This document shows positions 9,130-16,108 of a stretch of 22,224 nucleotides of DNA, one piece after another. The DNA is taken from positions 1-22,224 of IMG/VR virus record IMGVR_UViG_3300035180_002195, one strand, 5' to 3'. This DNA comes from a virus. The translations under genes and the position numbers were made by a program. The stretch's first letter is position 1. Every line of letters starts with the position of its first letter. A model generated the notes under the pieces. That model made no database searches and was not told the DNA's origin. It saw only the letters and a program-made list of their open reading frames with translations.

Positions 9130-11414
9130 TGGGCTTCGCGGTTATCTTGGGTGCCTTTATAACGGGCGGGCTAACTTGGGCTTTATCGGGTAGTTTAATA
9201 TTGGGTTTAGTAATGGTTGGGCTAACCCTAATTTCTTCTATTTTTACCCCTAAGCCAACAATGAATATGAAGCCCGCAAGTTTTGCCGATTTTCAGGTAA
9301 CCCAAACAAATGAAGGGCAACCCGTGCCATTGACTTATGGAATAGTAAATATACCTGGAAATATTATATTTTACGGCAACCTTTACACTGTCGAAGAGAA
9401 GCAAAAGGCAGGCGGTAAAGGTGGCGGGGGCGGTGGTGATGTCGTAACGGGTTATAAGTATTATATGGACGTTTGGCAGGGAATAGCGCAAGGCAAGATT
9501 AATCTAATAACTATGTATGAAGATTCAGACACTACTAAAGGCGTCTCGAGCCTTTATCAAAAGTTTAATGATGGCACCAATGGAGTTTACCCAACAACGG
9601 CCGACGCTCCACAGCTAACCTATGCCTCATCTATACCTGGAGTGGCACATATATTTTTTAAGAGGTTATATTGTGGCGAAAATAAAACATACGTTCCTAC
9701 CATAAATTTTAAAATCCAAAAGGTTTTGTCTACGGGCTTAAGGAACGAAAATATGTCTAATGGCTCTAACCCAGCAGGGGCGGTATATGACCTACTTGTA
9801 AATATAGCGGGGCTGAACCCAAATGATGTGAATTATGATAATTTTAATCAGGCTTCGGATTATTATTATAGCAAGGGTTGGGGTATTAATTATGTTATAT
9901 CTTCCTCTACACAAGCTAAAGAGGGCGCGAATAAGATTTTAGAGTTTGTCGATAGTTATTTAGATTACGATTCTGATGGCAAGATTGTAATAAAGATATT
10001 TAGACCTGACGATACCCCTGTAGGGACTATCCAAGACGATTGGATAAGTTTCTCTTTAGCAAAGCCCAGTTGGAATACAATTTATAACCAATTTGTTGGC
10101 AATTATGTAGATAATGGCGTAACGAGAACACTAATTCTTGAGAACCCAGCAACCCAATTATTGGCAGGAATGAAAGTGCGTCAAGAAATAGATTTAACGG
10201 CTTTTATAGACCAAACGACGGCGATGTCGAGATTGTCTGAATTTATGAAGCAAGGCAGTTACCCAAGAATGACCTTAAATTTAAAATTACCGATTAAATA
10301 TGCGATGTATTCTATAGGCGATGTTTTAACGGTAATAAATTCTGATATTGGCTTAAATGGTAATTTTAGAATTCTTTCGATAAGCGAGCCAGCGATTGAT
10401 AGTAATGAAATAACAATGCAACTTTTGGAGCAGACTGAAGCCCAAATGGATACCAACTTCTTAAATGTTGGCGGGACTGAATGGGTGCAACCTACTTTTA
10501 CGGCTACCCCTTTAACCCATATTAAGATTGTAGAATTAGATTATATAAGCGGGGTTTCTAGCCCAGCGGTTTTAATTTTAGCTAATAAAGAAATGGGCTA
10601 CGAAACGGGCTTTGCCGTCTATGGAAGCACTGACGGCTCTAATTATGAGTTGCTAACCACTTGTAGTTCTTGGGCTACGGCTGGAGTTTTAGACGGGCCG
10701 TATAGCTCCAATACCTATGATATAGACCCCAACGGGCTTTTATTTACCCCATATAAAGAGTTCTACACATATGCGAGCACGGATATGACGGGGCTGTTTA
10801 CTCAAAAAAGGGTTTTAATAGTGGACAATGAAATAATGGCATTTCAAAACCTTAACCCGTATGGGACCGCAGATTATAGCATTACGGGAATAATAAGGGG
10901 GCTTTTATGGACCACAAAGGCAGACCATAGCAGTGGAGCCCAAGCGTGGATTAATAATGTCGGAGACAACATTTTAAGCGTTCCGTATAATGTAAACACT
11001 TTTTATTTGAAAGTGGCCCCAATAGTTATGAACTCTGTTTTAGATTTGTCGCAAGTAACGGCTATACAAGTAAATTTGAGTAATAAGGCAAATATACCAA
11101 TTACCCCGCAGGCTATAGTAGCCACAAGAAGCGGGGCAAGTGTAAATATTGATATATTTGCAGTAACTAAAGCTAATTTAGATGGAGCGGGTTACCAAAA
11201 TGCGGACGCCTACACAGATACCTACCCATTTTTGGTTGAAGGAAGTTTCGAAGTTACCATCGGAAGTAATGTAATGGTTTATACCACACCAAATATAACA
11301 ATTAGTAATGCGAGCGCCTTCACGGTAAGCGTAAGGCATTATAACAACGGACAGTATTCGTCAAGCAAGTCTTTATATGTTGGAGCTTCTGACGGCGTAT
11401 ATTCTATAAATTAA
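9129..11414 (+). CDS. Tail-tip host-specificity protein (TipJ / gpJ-like)
   Basis: A 761-residue protein, TAATG-coupled to the peptidase gene. N-terminal ~40 residues are hydrophobic (ILGAFITGGLTWALSGS), as in gpI/gpJ-type tail tip proteins, followed by QVTQTNEGQPVPLTYGIV, the entry of the gpJ-like domain (RQP.P..YG), and a glycine-rich loop near residue 100 (KGGGGGGD). Later segments include FVDSYLDYDSDGKI and a beta-rich C-terminal half with likely fibronectin-like parts. Forms the central tail tip and may contact the receptor. Operon order (NlpC/P60 then this gene) is that of lambda and gene transfer agents. Confidence 0.85.
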   Translation: MGFAVILGAFITGGLTWALSGSLILGLVMVGLTLISSIFTPKPTMNMKPASFADFQVTQTNEGQPVPLTYGIVNIPGNIIFYGNLYTVEEKQKAGGKGGGGGGDVVTGYKYYMDVWQGIAQGKINLITMYEDSDTTKGVSSLYQKFNDGTNGVYPTTADAPQLTYASSIPGVAHIFFKRLYCGENKTYVPTINFKIQKVLSTGLRNENMSNGSNPAGAVYDLLVNIAGLNPNDVNYDNFNQASDYYYSKGWGINYVISSSTQAKEGANKILEFVDSYLDYDSDGKIVIKIFRPDDTPVGTIQDDWISFSLAKPSWNTIYNQFVGNYVDNGVTRTLILENPATQLLAGMKVRQEIDLTAFIDQTTAMSRLSEFMKQGSYPRMTLNLKLPIKYAMYSIGDVLTVINSDIGLNGNFRILSISEPAIDSNEITMQLLEQTEAQMDTNFLNVGGTEWVQPTFTATPLTHIKIVELDYISGVSSPAVLILANKEMGYETGFAVYGSTDGSNYELLTTCSSWATAGVLDGPYSSNTYDIDPNGLLFTPYKEFYTYASTDMTGLFTQKRVLIVDNEIMAFQNLNPYGTADYSITGIIRGLLWTTKADHSSGAQAWINNVGDNILSVPYNVNTFYLKVAPIVMNSVLDLSQVTAIQVNLSNKANIPITPQAIVATRSGASVNIDIFAVTKANLDGAGYQNADAYTDTYPFLVEGSFEVTIGSNVMVYTTPNITISNASAFTVSVRHYNNGQYSSSKSLYVGASDGVYSIN

Positions 11415-11423
11415 GGGGGCAAT

Positions 11424-12854
11424 ATGGCTACACTATCACCAACGGGTTTGCAAACGGCAACCTACGGCACAACGGGTTGGAATAATATATATTCTACCAA
11501 TTTTCAAATGATTAATAATTTCTTTAATAGGTTTAATTTATCTCTAAACCAAATAACCTTTTCAAGTGCCATAACGGTTGATTGGAGCATAAGCGATTCT
11601 CAGATAATAACTTTAACGGGAAACACAACGATAAATTTTGCCAATGGGCGAGCGGGTGGCAAATGTATTCTATTAGTGAAGCAAGATTCTACGGGTGGGC
11701 GAGTAATAAATTGGGGCAGTAATGTCGTAAATGGTTTTCAACCCTCGACTACGGGAAATTCTCTGACCGCTATGATATTTGTCTACGATAGCGTAGATTC
11801 TAAATATGTAGGCATTAGTAGCTCGGCGGTTGTTAATAATACCATTACGGTTAATGTAGGCATTATAAGTGCGAGCACCACCTTAACCCAAACCAATAGT
11901 GGTTCTGTAATAGAATTAAATAACCCGAGCGCAAACGCGACTGTTACCTTACCAGCGGTGTCGGCGGGGTTTTATGTAACTTTTATGGGCAATAATAGTA
12001 GTAGCTATTCTTATACACTGCAACCTCCGTCTGGAGCAAATATCTTTTGGAATGGCGTCTGGAATTCTTCGGTTGTATTAAGTGGGCCACTTAAGGGCGG
12101 AATGTATTACCTGTTTTGTGATGGTTATAATTATGTTTTGAGTTATTACCCAAATTTTGTTGGTGCCCCGACAAATAACCCAATCTTCACGGGCAATGTT
12201 GGTATTGGGACGACATCGCCAAGTTCTGCATTAGACGTAGTTGGTGATATAATCGCTGAGTTTGGAAGTAGCACGACAAGAATAGTAGGAATAAATGGAC
12301 TTGCCTCAGGAAAAACGGCGTCGTTCCGATTTGGTGACCAATATAACCAAGTTCAAAACGTTTATGGCGGAAATATGACAATCTATGGTTGGCACTCAGT
12401 CCAATTAATTGGCTCCTCTAATAATCTATCGACAGATAAAGTGTTAAGAGTTACAGAATATACCACTGATAGATTAGTTGTAAATAAAGGGGGTAATGTT
12501 GGCATTGGGAATACGAGCCCTACGGAAGTATTAGATGTCACTGGCAATATCCAAGCAAGTGGAGCGATAAAGTGTAATTTAGTAGCAAGCCTAACGGGGA
12601 CGACGGCGGGCAATATCCAATATTCTCAGTATTTGCAAGGGCAATTTAAGGCTTTGGGAATGCAAGCAAACGGTTATGAGAATAATACCTCAACTAACCA
12701 AACCATAACCTTCCCTGTGGCTTTTACTAATACCCCAGCAATAGTAACCAATACCACTGGTCTAACTTTATCTGTGAGCACCACCACATTAACAATAACG
12801 GCACCCAATAGCGCGACTGTGTATAATGGCATTATCGAAATTAAAGGTTTTTAG
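11424..12854 (+). CDS. Tail fibre protein
   Basis: A 476-residue protein behind AAGGGGG. The N-terminus (MATLSPTGLQTATYGTTGW, then NIYSTNFQMIN) suits attachment to the tail. Repetitive beta structure follows. Two copies of the fibre repeat N-V-G-I-G-[TN]-T-S-P-x-x-x-L-D-V-x-G lie near residues 258 and 358, exactly 100 residues apart. The end contains TITFPVAFTNTPAIV and finishes in EIKGF, resembling C-terminal receptor-binding domains of phage fibres (gp53-like). No endosialidase-type chaperone is visible. Likely the adhesin that decides host range. Confidence 0.82.
   Translation: MATLSPTGLQTATYGTTGWNNIYSTNFQMINNFFNRFNLSLNQITFSSAITVDWSISDSQIITLTGNTTINFANGRAGGKCILLVKQDSTGGRVINWGSNVVNGFQPSTTGNSLTAMIFVYDSVDSKYVGISSSAVVNNTITVNVGIISASTTLTQTNSGSVIELNNPSANATVTLPAVSAGFYVTFMGNNSSSYSYTLQPPSGANIFWNGVWNSSVVLSGPLKGGMYYLFCDGYNYVLSYYPNFVGAPTNNPIFTGNVGIGTTSPSSALDVVGDIIAEFGSSTTRIVGINGLASGKTASFRFGDQYNQVQNVYGGNMTIYGWHSVQLIGSSNNLSTDKVLRVTEYTTDRLVVNKGGNVGIGNTSPTEVLDVTGNIQASGAIKCNLVASLTGTTAGNIQYSQYLQGQFKALGMQANGYENNTSTNQTITFPVAFTNTPAIVTNTTGLTLSVSTTTLTITAPNSATVYNGIIEIKGF
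12195..12548 (+). repeat. Fibre repeat, two copies 300 bases apart
   Basis: Two in-frame copies of AATGTTGG[T/C]ATTGGGA at 12195 and 12495 encode NVGIG, followed in each by TSP...LDV.G. Spacing is exactly 300 bases. The intervening DNA is not obviously repeated. Confidence 0.6.
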
Positions 12855-12863
12855 AGGGTATAA

Positions 12864-13145
12864 ATGAAAAAAAGTCTAAAAGATTATTTAAAAGGTTTTG
12901 GGTTGCAAAATACAATTATTTTGATTGGTTTGTTTATTTTTGCAAGTGGAATAATAGGCCTGTTTTATGCACCACTACAATTTGTATTTAAGAAAGTTTT
13001 TTTAGTCTCTTTATGGTATTCTTTGGCTTATGTTTTTAGAATTTTAAGAATAGGCCATATAGAATGGGACGCAGACGCAAGGCTTAAGGTGGCATATTAT
13101 TTAACTATCCTGTTAAGTAGTTCTATAATTATTGCTTTTGGCTAA
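12864..13145 (+). CDS. Small three-helix membrane protein, possible holin
   Basis: A 93-residue protein behind GAGGG. Three hydrophobic segments: about residues 17-38 (TIILIGLFIFASGIIGLFY), 41-60 (FVFKKVFLVSLWYSLAYVF) and 75-92 (KVAYYLTILLSSSIIIAFG), with a charged N-terminus. Size, topology and position before a lysis enzyme and spanin-like genes fit a class I-type holin, which would form pores for endolysin or membrane collapse. Holins share little sequence, so the call rests on topology and context; with a signal-peptide endolysin a pinholin role is also possible. Confidence 0.55.
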   Translation: MKKSLKDYLKGFGLQNTIILIGLFIFASGIIGLFYAPLQFVFKKVFLVSLWYSLAYVFRILRIGHIEWDADARLKVAYYLTILLSSSIIIAFG

Positions 13146-13250
13146 AAAAAACATATCCGTAAAGGGGCCTACAAGCGTTGCAAACGATTTTTAGGTGTAA
13201 TTGTAAGTCTGAAGGCCCAAACAAGCGTGGCGGGCCATTAGCGTAGCGAT
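13146..13250 (+). promoter_or_regulatory. Structured leader of the transglycosylase gene with alternative hairpins
   Basis: This 105-base gap is clearly richer in GC than its surroundings and has no Shine-Dalgarno sequence before ATG 13251. AGGCCC at 13213-13218 can pair upstream with GGGCCT at 13165-13170 or, through its GGCCC, downstream with GGGCC at 13232-13236; the two stems exclude each other. A small CGTT/AACG hairpin lies inside the first loop. The decamers at 13171-13180 and 13221-13230 are near-identical direct repeats (ACAAGCGT[T/G]G). This could be a translational or processing switch. Structure by eye only. Confidence 0.4.
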
Positions 13251-13835
13251 ATGAGGGTTTTATTAGTTTTTCTTTTGATGTTTTCCATAGCACGGGCAGA
13301 TTGCAGAGTTTTGATACCGAAAGTAAAAAATGCAAGCGAGTTTGTGCTCGGAATTAATTATCCTTACCAATTTAATTTAGGCCAAATTGAAGTGGAGACC
13401 AATTGCATTTGGCGGACGAGCTTAGATGGAATTGGTAGCATTGGATACGCACAAATTACCCCTGTTTTTTGGGATAAGGTTCTAAAAAAGTATTTCCCTG
13501 GTTGGAAGCAAAAAGATAATTTTGATTATTTTTTATCGCAAGCTTATATTATTAAAGACGCGCAAGAGCGGGCTAAGATTAAAAAGCTTTGGGTTATATA
13601 CCAGATATATAACCGCAGTGCTTATTATGTGAATCGTGAGGCAGTGGAAGGACGGGGCAATTGGGAAAGGGCTCTCGATGTATGCGTCGCGAAATATAAC
13701 CAATCTATTTGTGTTTGGAGACAAGGCGGGGTTTGTAAACAGTGGCGGGGCAGTTGTGATATTAATTACGAATATTCTCTAAAAGTGTATGAAAAAGGTA
13801 TTAAATACCAGGGGGTTAAATGCAACTATTGGTAA
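13251..13835 (+). CDS. Lytic transglycosylase-like endolysin with signal peptide
   Basis: A 194-residue protein. The first 16 residues (MRVLLVFLLMFSIARA) form a signal peptide or signal-anchor. The lysozyme-like fold of soluble lytic transglycosylases is suggested by Glu49 in QIEVETNCIW (likely catalytic, the E-S/T motif) followed by DGIGSIGYAQITPVFW, matching the family's G-x-x-G-x-x-Q-x-x-P pattern. It contains several Cys, consistent with periplasmic disulfides. It cuts glycan strands of peptidoglycan. Position between the small membrane protein and the spanin-like genes supports a lysis role rather than a virion role. The ATG is the first possible start after an in-frame TAG at 13239, and it lacks a ribosome binding site. 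Confidence 0.75.
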   Translation: MRVLLVFLLMFSIARADCRVLIPKVKNASEFVLGINYPYQFNLGQIEVETNCIWRTSLDGIGSIGYAQITPVFWDKVLKKYFPGWKQKDNFDYFLSQAYIIKDAQERAKIKKLWVIYQIYNRSAYYVNREAVEGRGNWERALDVCVAKYNQSICVWRQGGVCKQWRGSCDINYEYSLKVYEKGIKYQGVKCNYW

Positions 13836-14158
13836 GTTTTTTGAGTCGTTATAAATGGTATATTGCGGGGTTTGTTTTTATTGTCCTTGCGTATATAGTC
13901 TATGTCGATATAACCAATTATAAAAGCGAGCAAAAGGTAATTAGAGATACGAATAAGTCTTTAGAAAAGATGGTAAAAGAAAAAGACGCCCAGATTAAGG
14001 ATTTACAAGACCAATTAGATGTTCTAAAGAAAGAGCAAGAGCTGAAAGAAAAAACAATCTCTAAGTATGAATATAAGAGGCAAAAGATTGTGGAGCCTAA
14101 AAGTATAAAAGAGCTAAAACAAAGATTTAAGGGGTTGGGATATGCGCCGACTAATTAG
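13820..14158 (+). CDS. Inner-membrane spanin-like (Rz-like) protein
   Basis: A 112-residue protein overlapping the end of the transglycosylase gene by 16 bases, behind CAGGGGG. N-terminal transmembrane segment at about residues 13-30 (WYIAGFVFIVLAYIVYV), then a highly charged coiled coil to residue ~85 (SLEKMVKEKDAQIKDLQDQL) and a short C-terminal tail. This is the layout of i-spanins, which bridge the periplasm to fuse inner and outer membranes at lysis. Spanins diverge strongly; the call rests on topology and location. Confidence 0.65.
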   Translation: MQLLVSFLSRYKWYIAGFVFIVLAYIVYVDITNYKSEQKVIRDTNKSLEKMVKEKDAQIKDLQDQLDVLKKEQELKEKTISKYEYKRQKIVEPKSIKELKQRFKGLGYAPTN

Positions 14159-14516
14159 TGTTTTTTTAATAGCCTTTTTTCTAATTGGAGCGACCACAGC
14201 ATTTGCCGAAGACAAGGTTTGTTTTAGTGTTTCCGACGCTTCTAATATGGTTGTTGAATTGGAGCAAAAAAGAGTTTTAGACCAAGAAATAAAAGAATAT
14301 CAAGCACTAACCCAGAATTTAAAAGACCAGAATGAAGCTTTAGCTAAACAAAATAGCCTTCTTAAGGAGCAAGTGGAGCTCCAGCAAACTATTGCTAATA
14401 ATTATAAAAATGCCTATAATGAGTGCGTAAGCCACAAAAAACCTTCTATAGGCGACAAAGTTCAATATTTTATAATGGGCGCGGGTCTCGGAATAGCAAT
14501 ATTGGTGCTGTTATAA
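14142..14516 (+). CDS. Coiled-coil membrane protein, possible spanin partner
   Basis: A 124-residue protein starting at ATG 14142 behind AAGGGG, overlapping the previous gene by 17 bases. N-terminal signal peptide (LISVFLIAFFLIGATTAFA, likely cleaved after AFA), a central coiled coil (residues ~38-90, heptads in EYQALTQNLKDQNEALAKQ) and a C-terminal hydrophobic segment (FIMGAGLGIAILVLL). There is no lipobox, so it is not a classical o-spanin lipoprotein; the C-terminal membrane anchor recalls the unimolecular spanins or a membrane-anchored partner of the preceding protein. Confidence 0.5.
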   Translation: MRRLISVFLIAFFLIGATTAFAEDKVCFSVSDASNMVVELEQKRVLDQEIKEYQALTQNLKDQNEALAKQNSLLKEQVELQQTIANNYKNAYNECVSHKKPSIGDKVQYFIMGAGLGIAILVLL

Positions 14517-15154
14517 TGGAAGTTTCGATTAAGCTTGAAGGCGTGGAGCAGGTAAAAGAAAAATACAACCCTGAGCAAATTAATAAAGCAATTAAGTTTG
14601 CTTTAAAAAATTCTATTAGAAGTGGCAAGACGGAGGCCAGCTCCGACATTAGAGATAAATTGGGCTTTAATATAAAAAAATCCGATTTAGATAAAAAAAT
14701 ATCTACCAAATATAATGAGACAAAAGCCGAAATATCGGTAGTGGGCGAGCCTATCCTAATGTCCTATTTTAACCCAGTCCAAATAAGCGATAGAGTAAAA
14801 ACTCAGATTAGAACTAAAAAGGGTAAATTTGAATTGACCACCAAAGGGACGAGAAAGCAAGCAACGGGCGGGGTGCAAGTGCAAATTATAAAAGGCCAAC
14901 AAACTATTATAAGTGGGGGCCAATGGCAGATTGGAAATATAGAGGGTGTTTTTATTGCAAGAGGGCGAGGCGGAACACCATTAGTTCTTGGGCGCGAAGC
15001 AAGTGGCAAGTTAATTGCCCTTAAAGTTTATGGCCAAGAATTTATGTTTAAAAAGATTTTGGACTTAGTGGCCGATAAAGTGGTTGTCCAGTGGCAAAAA
15101 GAATTTTCTAATCAAATAAAGCAATTAGAAGCGGGCACGGCAACTTGGATTTGA
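14516..15154 (+). CDS. Minor tail protein Z-like (tail completion) protein
   Basis: A 212-residue protein starting at TAATG 14516; the frame is open further upstream to 14423 but that start lies inside the previous gene. A helical N-terminal half (EQINKAIKFALKNSIRSGK), a segment IRDKLGFNIKKSDLDKKI, then GVFIARGRGGTPLVLGREAS and a C-terminal helix. The order of a basic helical N-terminus, an F-x-A-R-G-x-x-G-x-P loop and an R-containing strand resembles lambda gpZ, which finishes the tail end that joins the head. Its place after the lysis genes is unusual. Its TGA is part of the -35 box of the next promoter. Confidence 0.5.
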   Translation: MEVSIKLEGVEQVKEKYNPEQINKAIKFALKNSIRSGKTEASSDIRDKLGFNIKKSDLDKKISTKYNETKAEISVVGEPILMSYFNPVQISDRVKTQIRTKKGKFELTTKGTRKQATGGVQVQIIKGQQTIISGGQWQIGNIEGVFIARGRGGTPLVLGREASGKLIALKVYGQEFMFKKILDLVADKVVVQWQKEFSNQIKQLEAGTATWI

Positions 15155-15178
15155 CAAAATGGTTTAAATGTTTATAAT
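15151..15178 (+). promoter_or_regulatory. Promoter P1, near-perfect sigma70 consensus
   Basis: TTGACA at 15151-15156 and TATAAT at 15173-15178 are separated by 16 bases; transcription would start near 15185. The -35 box contains the stop codon of the gpZ-like gene, so this promoter starts exactly where the late operon's coding sequence ends. Nothing of useful length is encoded downstream on this strand before a hairpin at 15258. Confidence 0.75.
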
Positions 15179-15184
15179 GTATTT

Positions 15185-15290
15185 AGCCTAATGGTAATTT
15201 TTACTGTATGCCACTTTATTGGGTGGCTCTAATAAGTGTTTCCTACTCAATAGTTAGACGCCCTTAGGGGCGTTTATACTTGATTTTTTA
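15185..15290 (+). ncRNA. Candidate small RNA 1
   Basis: Transcript predicted from P1 to the hairpin at 15258-15273, about 100 nt. No reading frame with a ribosome binding site is seen on this strand. Foldable parts: GCCAC at 15210-15214 with GTGGC at 15223-15227 (8-base loop), which competes with TATTGGGT (15217-15224) pairing with ACTCAATA (15245-15252, one G-U pair). The alternatives exclude each other. I recognise no known RNA family. Could instead be only an untranslated leader running into the next unit. Confidence 0.4.
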
Positions 15291-15337
15291 TATATTTTAT
15301 TGCTACAATAGAGATGGAAAACCTCCGTTAAGTTCAT
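15254..15337 (-). CDS. Possible 27-residue minus-strand ORF
   Basis: On the reverse strand, AAGGAGG stands five bases before ATG (15337-15335), which opens a 27-codon frame (MNLTEVFHLYCSNKI...) ending in TAA at 15254-15256. The ribosome binding site is strong, but no minus-strand promoter is convincing, the product has no recognisable feature, and the stretch is also explained by the plus-strand RNA units. The same DNA read on the plus strand gives the anti-Shine-Dalgarno tracts. Retained as a low-confidence alternative. Confidence 0.15.
   Translation of the reverse strand: MNLTEVFHLYCSNKIYKKSSINAPKGV
15258..15289 (+). terminator. Hairpin terminator, weak T tract
   Basis: ACGCCC (15258-15263) pairs perfectly with GGGCGT (15268-15273) across a TTAG loop. 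The following bases are T-rich but interrupted (TTATACTTGATTTTTT), so termination may be partial and read into the next RNA unit. Confidence 0.55.
15280..15309 (+). promoter_or_regulatory. Promoter P2, extended -10
   Basis: TTGATT at 15280-15285, an 18-base spacer, and TGC-TACAAT with the -10 at 15304-15309. The TGn element compensates for a non-consensus -35. Start expected near 15316, just upstream of the CCUCC tracts. Confidence 0.5.
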
Positions 15338-15402
15338 TATCTCCTCCTTTTTTAGGCCAGCGCCCCAATAGTATTTTGCCAGCTATTGGGGTTCTTTTAT
15401 TA
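15316..15402 (+). ncRNA. Candidate small RNA 2 with two anti-Shine-Dalgarno tracts
   Basis: About 80-90 nt from P2 to a strong terminator. The 5' part contains GGAAAACCTCCG (15316-15327) and, further on, CTCCTCC (15341-15347). The first tract is complementary to CGGAGGTTTT, the ribosome binding site region of the leaders at 17869 and 19205 (10 bases), and to 7-9 bases at the other cassette leaders. The 3' part is a 9-bp hairpin with a T tract. The layout of single-stranded C/U-rich tract plus terminator is that of trans-acting repressing small RNAs. No experiment or alignment backs this. Confidence 0.45.
15363..15402 (+). terminator. Strong intrinsic terminator
   Basis: CCCCAATAG (15363-15371) pairs perfectly with CTATTGGGG (15383-15391) over an 11-base loop, followed by TTCTTTTATT. 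It faces the plus strand and would end both the small RNA unit and any late-operon readthrough before the accessory region. Confidence 0.75.
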
Positions 15403-15439
15403 AAAAAAATATAAAAAAAATAATAATTTTTTAGTGTCT

Positions 15440-15530
15440 TTATTCTTATTATCCTAATGGCATAATCTAACTGAATATTTTTAATAAAAACTTGACAAAT
15501 AAATTTAATGTGATATAGTGTCTTTTAAGT
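15440..15530 (+). promoter_or_regulatory. Promoter cassette A, no coding gene behind it
   Basis: TTGACA at 15492-15497, 16-base spacer, extended -10 TGA-TATAGT (TATAGT 15514-15519). From -35 through the start region it is identical to cassette E, but the sequence then departs: there is no AGGATT hairpin, no CGGAGG and no gene. Upstream, TTATCCTAATGGCATAATCTAAC resembles the TTATCTTAATATAATCTAA element of the other cassettes. Confidence 0.65.
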
Positions 15531-15600
15531 TTAATAAAAAACAATATAAATGACGGCGACGGTGGCCAAAATACTTTAATATAGTTGGCGTTAAGTTTTA
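15526..15600 (+). ncRNA. Possible short RNA from promoter A
   Basis: Between promoter A and cassette B there is no reading frame longer than nine codons behind this promoter. One hairpin is visible: GCCAA (15565-15569) with TTGGC (15585-15589), containing an inner ATA/TAT pair. The 3' end is undefined because no terminator is seen. It may equally be a decayed gene unit. Confidence 0.25.
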
Positions 15601-15612
15601 GAGATTTTTGAT

Positions 15613-15781
15613 AAAAAATAATAAAAAAAATAATAAAAAAAATATACGGTTTAATTATATTGTTATCTTAATATAATCTAAGGGTGTTTTTTAATAAAAT
15701 ACTTGACAAATAAAAAATATTTGATATAGTTAGTCTTAAGGATTTGAAAAAATCCTAAAAAAATTTTTTCGGAGGTTTCCA
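15613..15781 (+). promoter_or_regulatory. Promoter/leader cassette B
   Basis: A-tract region (about 15613-15645), perfect inverted repeat ATTATATT (15654-15661) / AATATAAT (15670-15677) with an 8-base spacer, -35 TTGACA 15703-15708, extended -10 TGA-TATAGT (TATAGT 15725-15730), then at the predicted 5' end of the mRNA a hairpin AGGATTT (15739-15745) / AAATCCT (15750-15756) with a GAAA loop, and CGGAGG at 15770-15775 before ATG 15782. Drives the first acidic paralogue. Confidence 0.8.
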
Positions 15782-16108
15782 ATGAATTATGAACAAACTT
15801 TAAAAGAGTTCGAAAGGCAGGTAAAAGATGGAATGTCTACGCTTACTGTAAATGCTTCTGAATTTTTAGTAACTGAAGATTTGCTCGAAGTTATGGACGA
15901 GATAGTTGAAGAGAGAACGGGCTCTTATAGTGAAAGTATTTTAATTGGTAAAGACGATTTATTCTATATGAGCTCGAATGGTTGGGTCTCGATAATAGTT
16001 ATAAATTGTAAAGATATAGACAATGATACTGACGAAAAGTTTACCGATGAAATATGGAAGGAATTAGAAAAAATAATTGAGGGGTTAGATAAAAATAGAA
16101 AGAGATAG
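15782..16108 (+). CDS. Small acidic protein of unknown function, paralogue 1
   Basis: A 108-residue protein with about 26 Asp/Glu against 13 Lys/Arg. Start set by CGGAGG seven bases upstream. Shares most of its length with the next gene: L-K-E-F-E, LTVNASE, a central GSYS-containing stretch, GWVSIIV and the end GLDKNRK. It has its own promoter cassette and terminator, like a moron gene. Function unknown. Strong acidity and early-type position would be compatible with an anti-host or anti-defence protein, but nothing in the sequence shows that. Confidence 0.7.
   Translation: MNYEQTLKEFERQVKDGMSTLTVNASEFLVTEDLLEVMDEIVEERTGSYSESILIGKDDLFYMSSNGWVSIIVINCKDIDNDTDEKFTDEIWKELEKIIEGLDKNRKR

Larger units (their letters stand above)
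15155..15781. other. 627-base region without a long gene
   Basis: The largest gap of the window. It contains promoter P1 with small RNA 1 and a weak terminator, promoter P2 with small RNA 2 and a strong terminator, cassette A without gene, and cassette B. Base composition drops to extreme A/T richness from 15400 on, where A-tracts dominate. No other structure was found. Confidence 0.7.

Noticed and set aside
12187-12381. Reverse-strand ORF within the tail fibre gene
   Set aside because: Shadow of the fibre coding frame, without a start signal.
15155-15420. tRNA gene in the gap
   Set aside because: No cloverleaf, no T-loop GTTCRA motif with matching acceptor stem; the hairpins are those described as small RNA and terminators.
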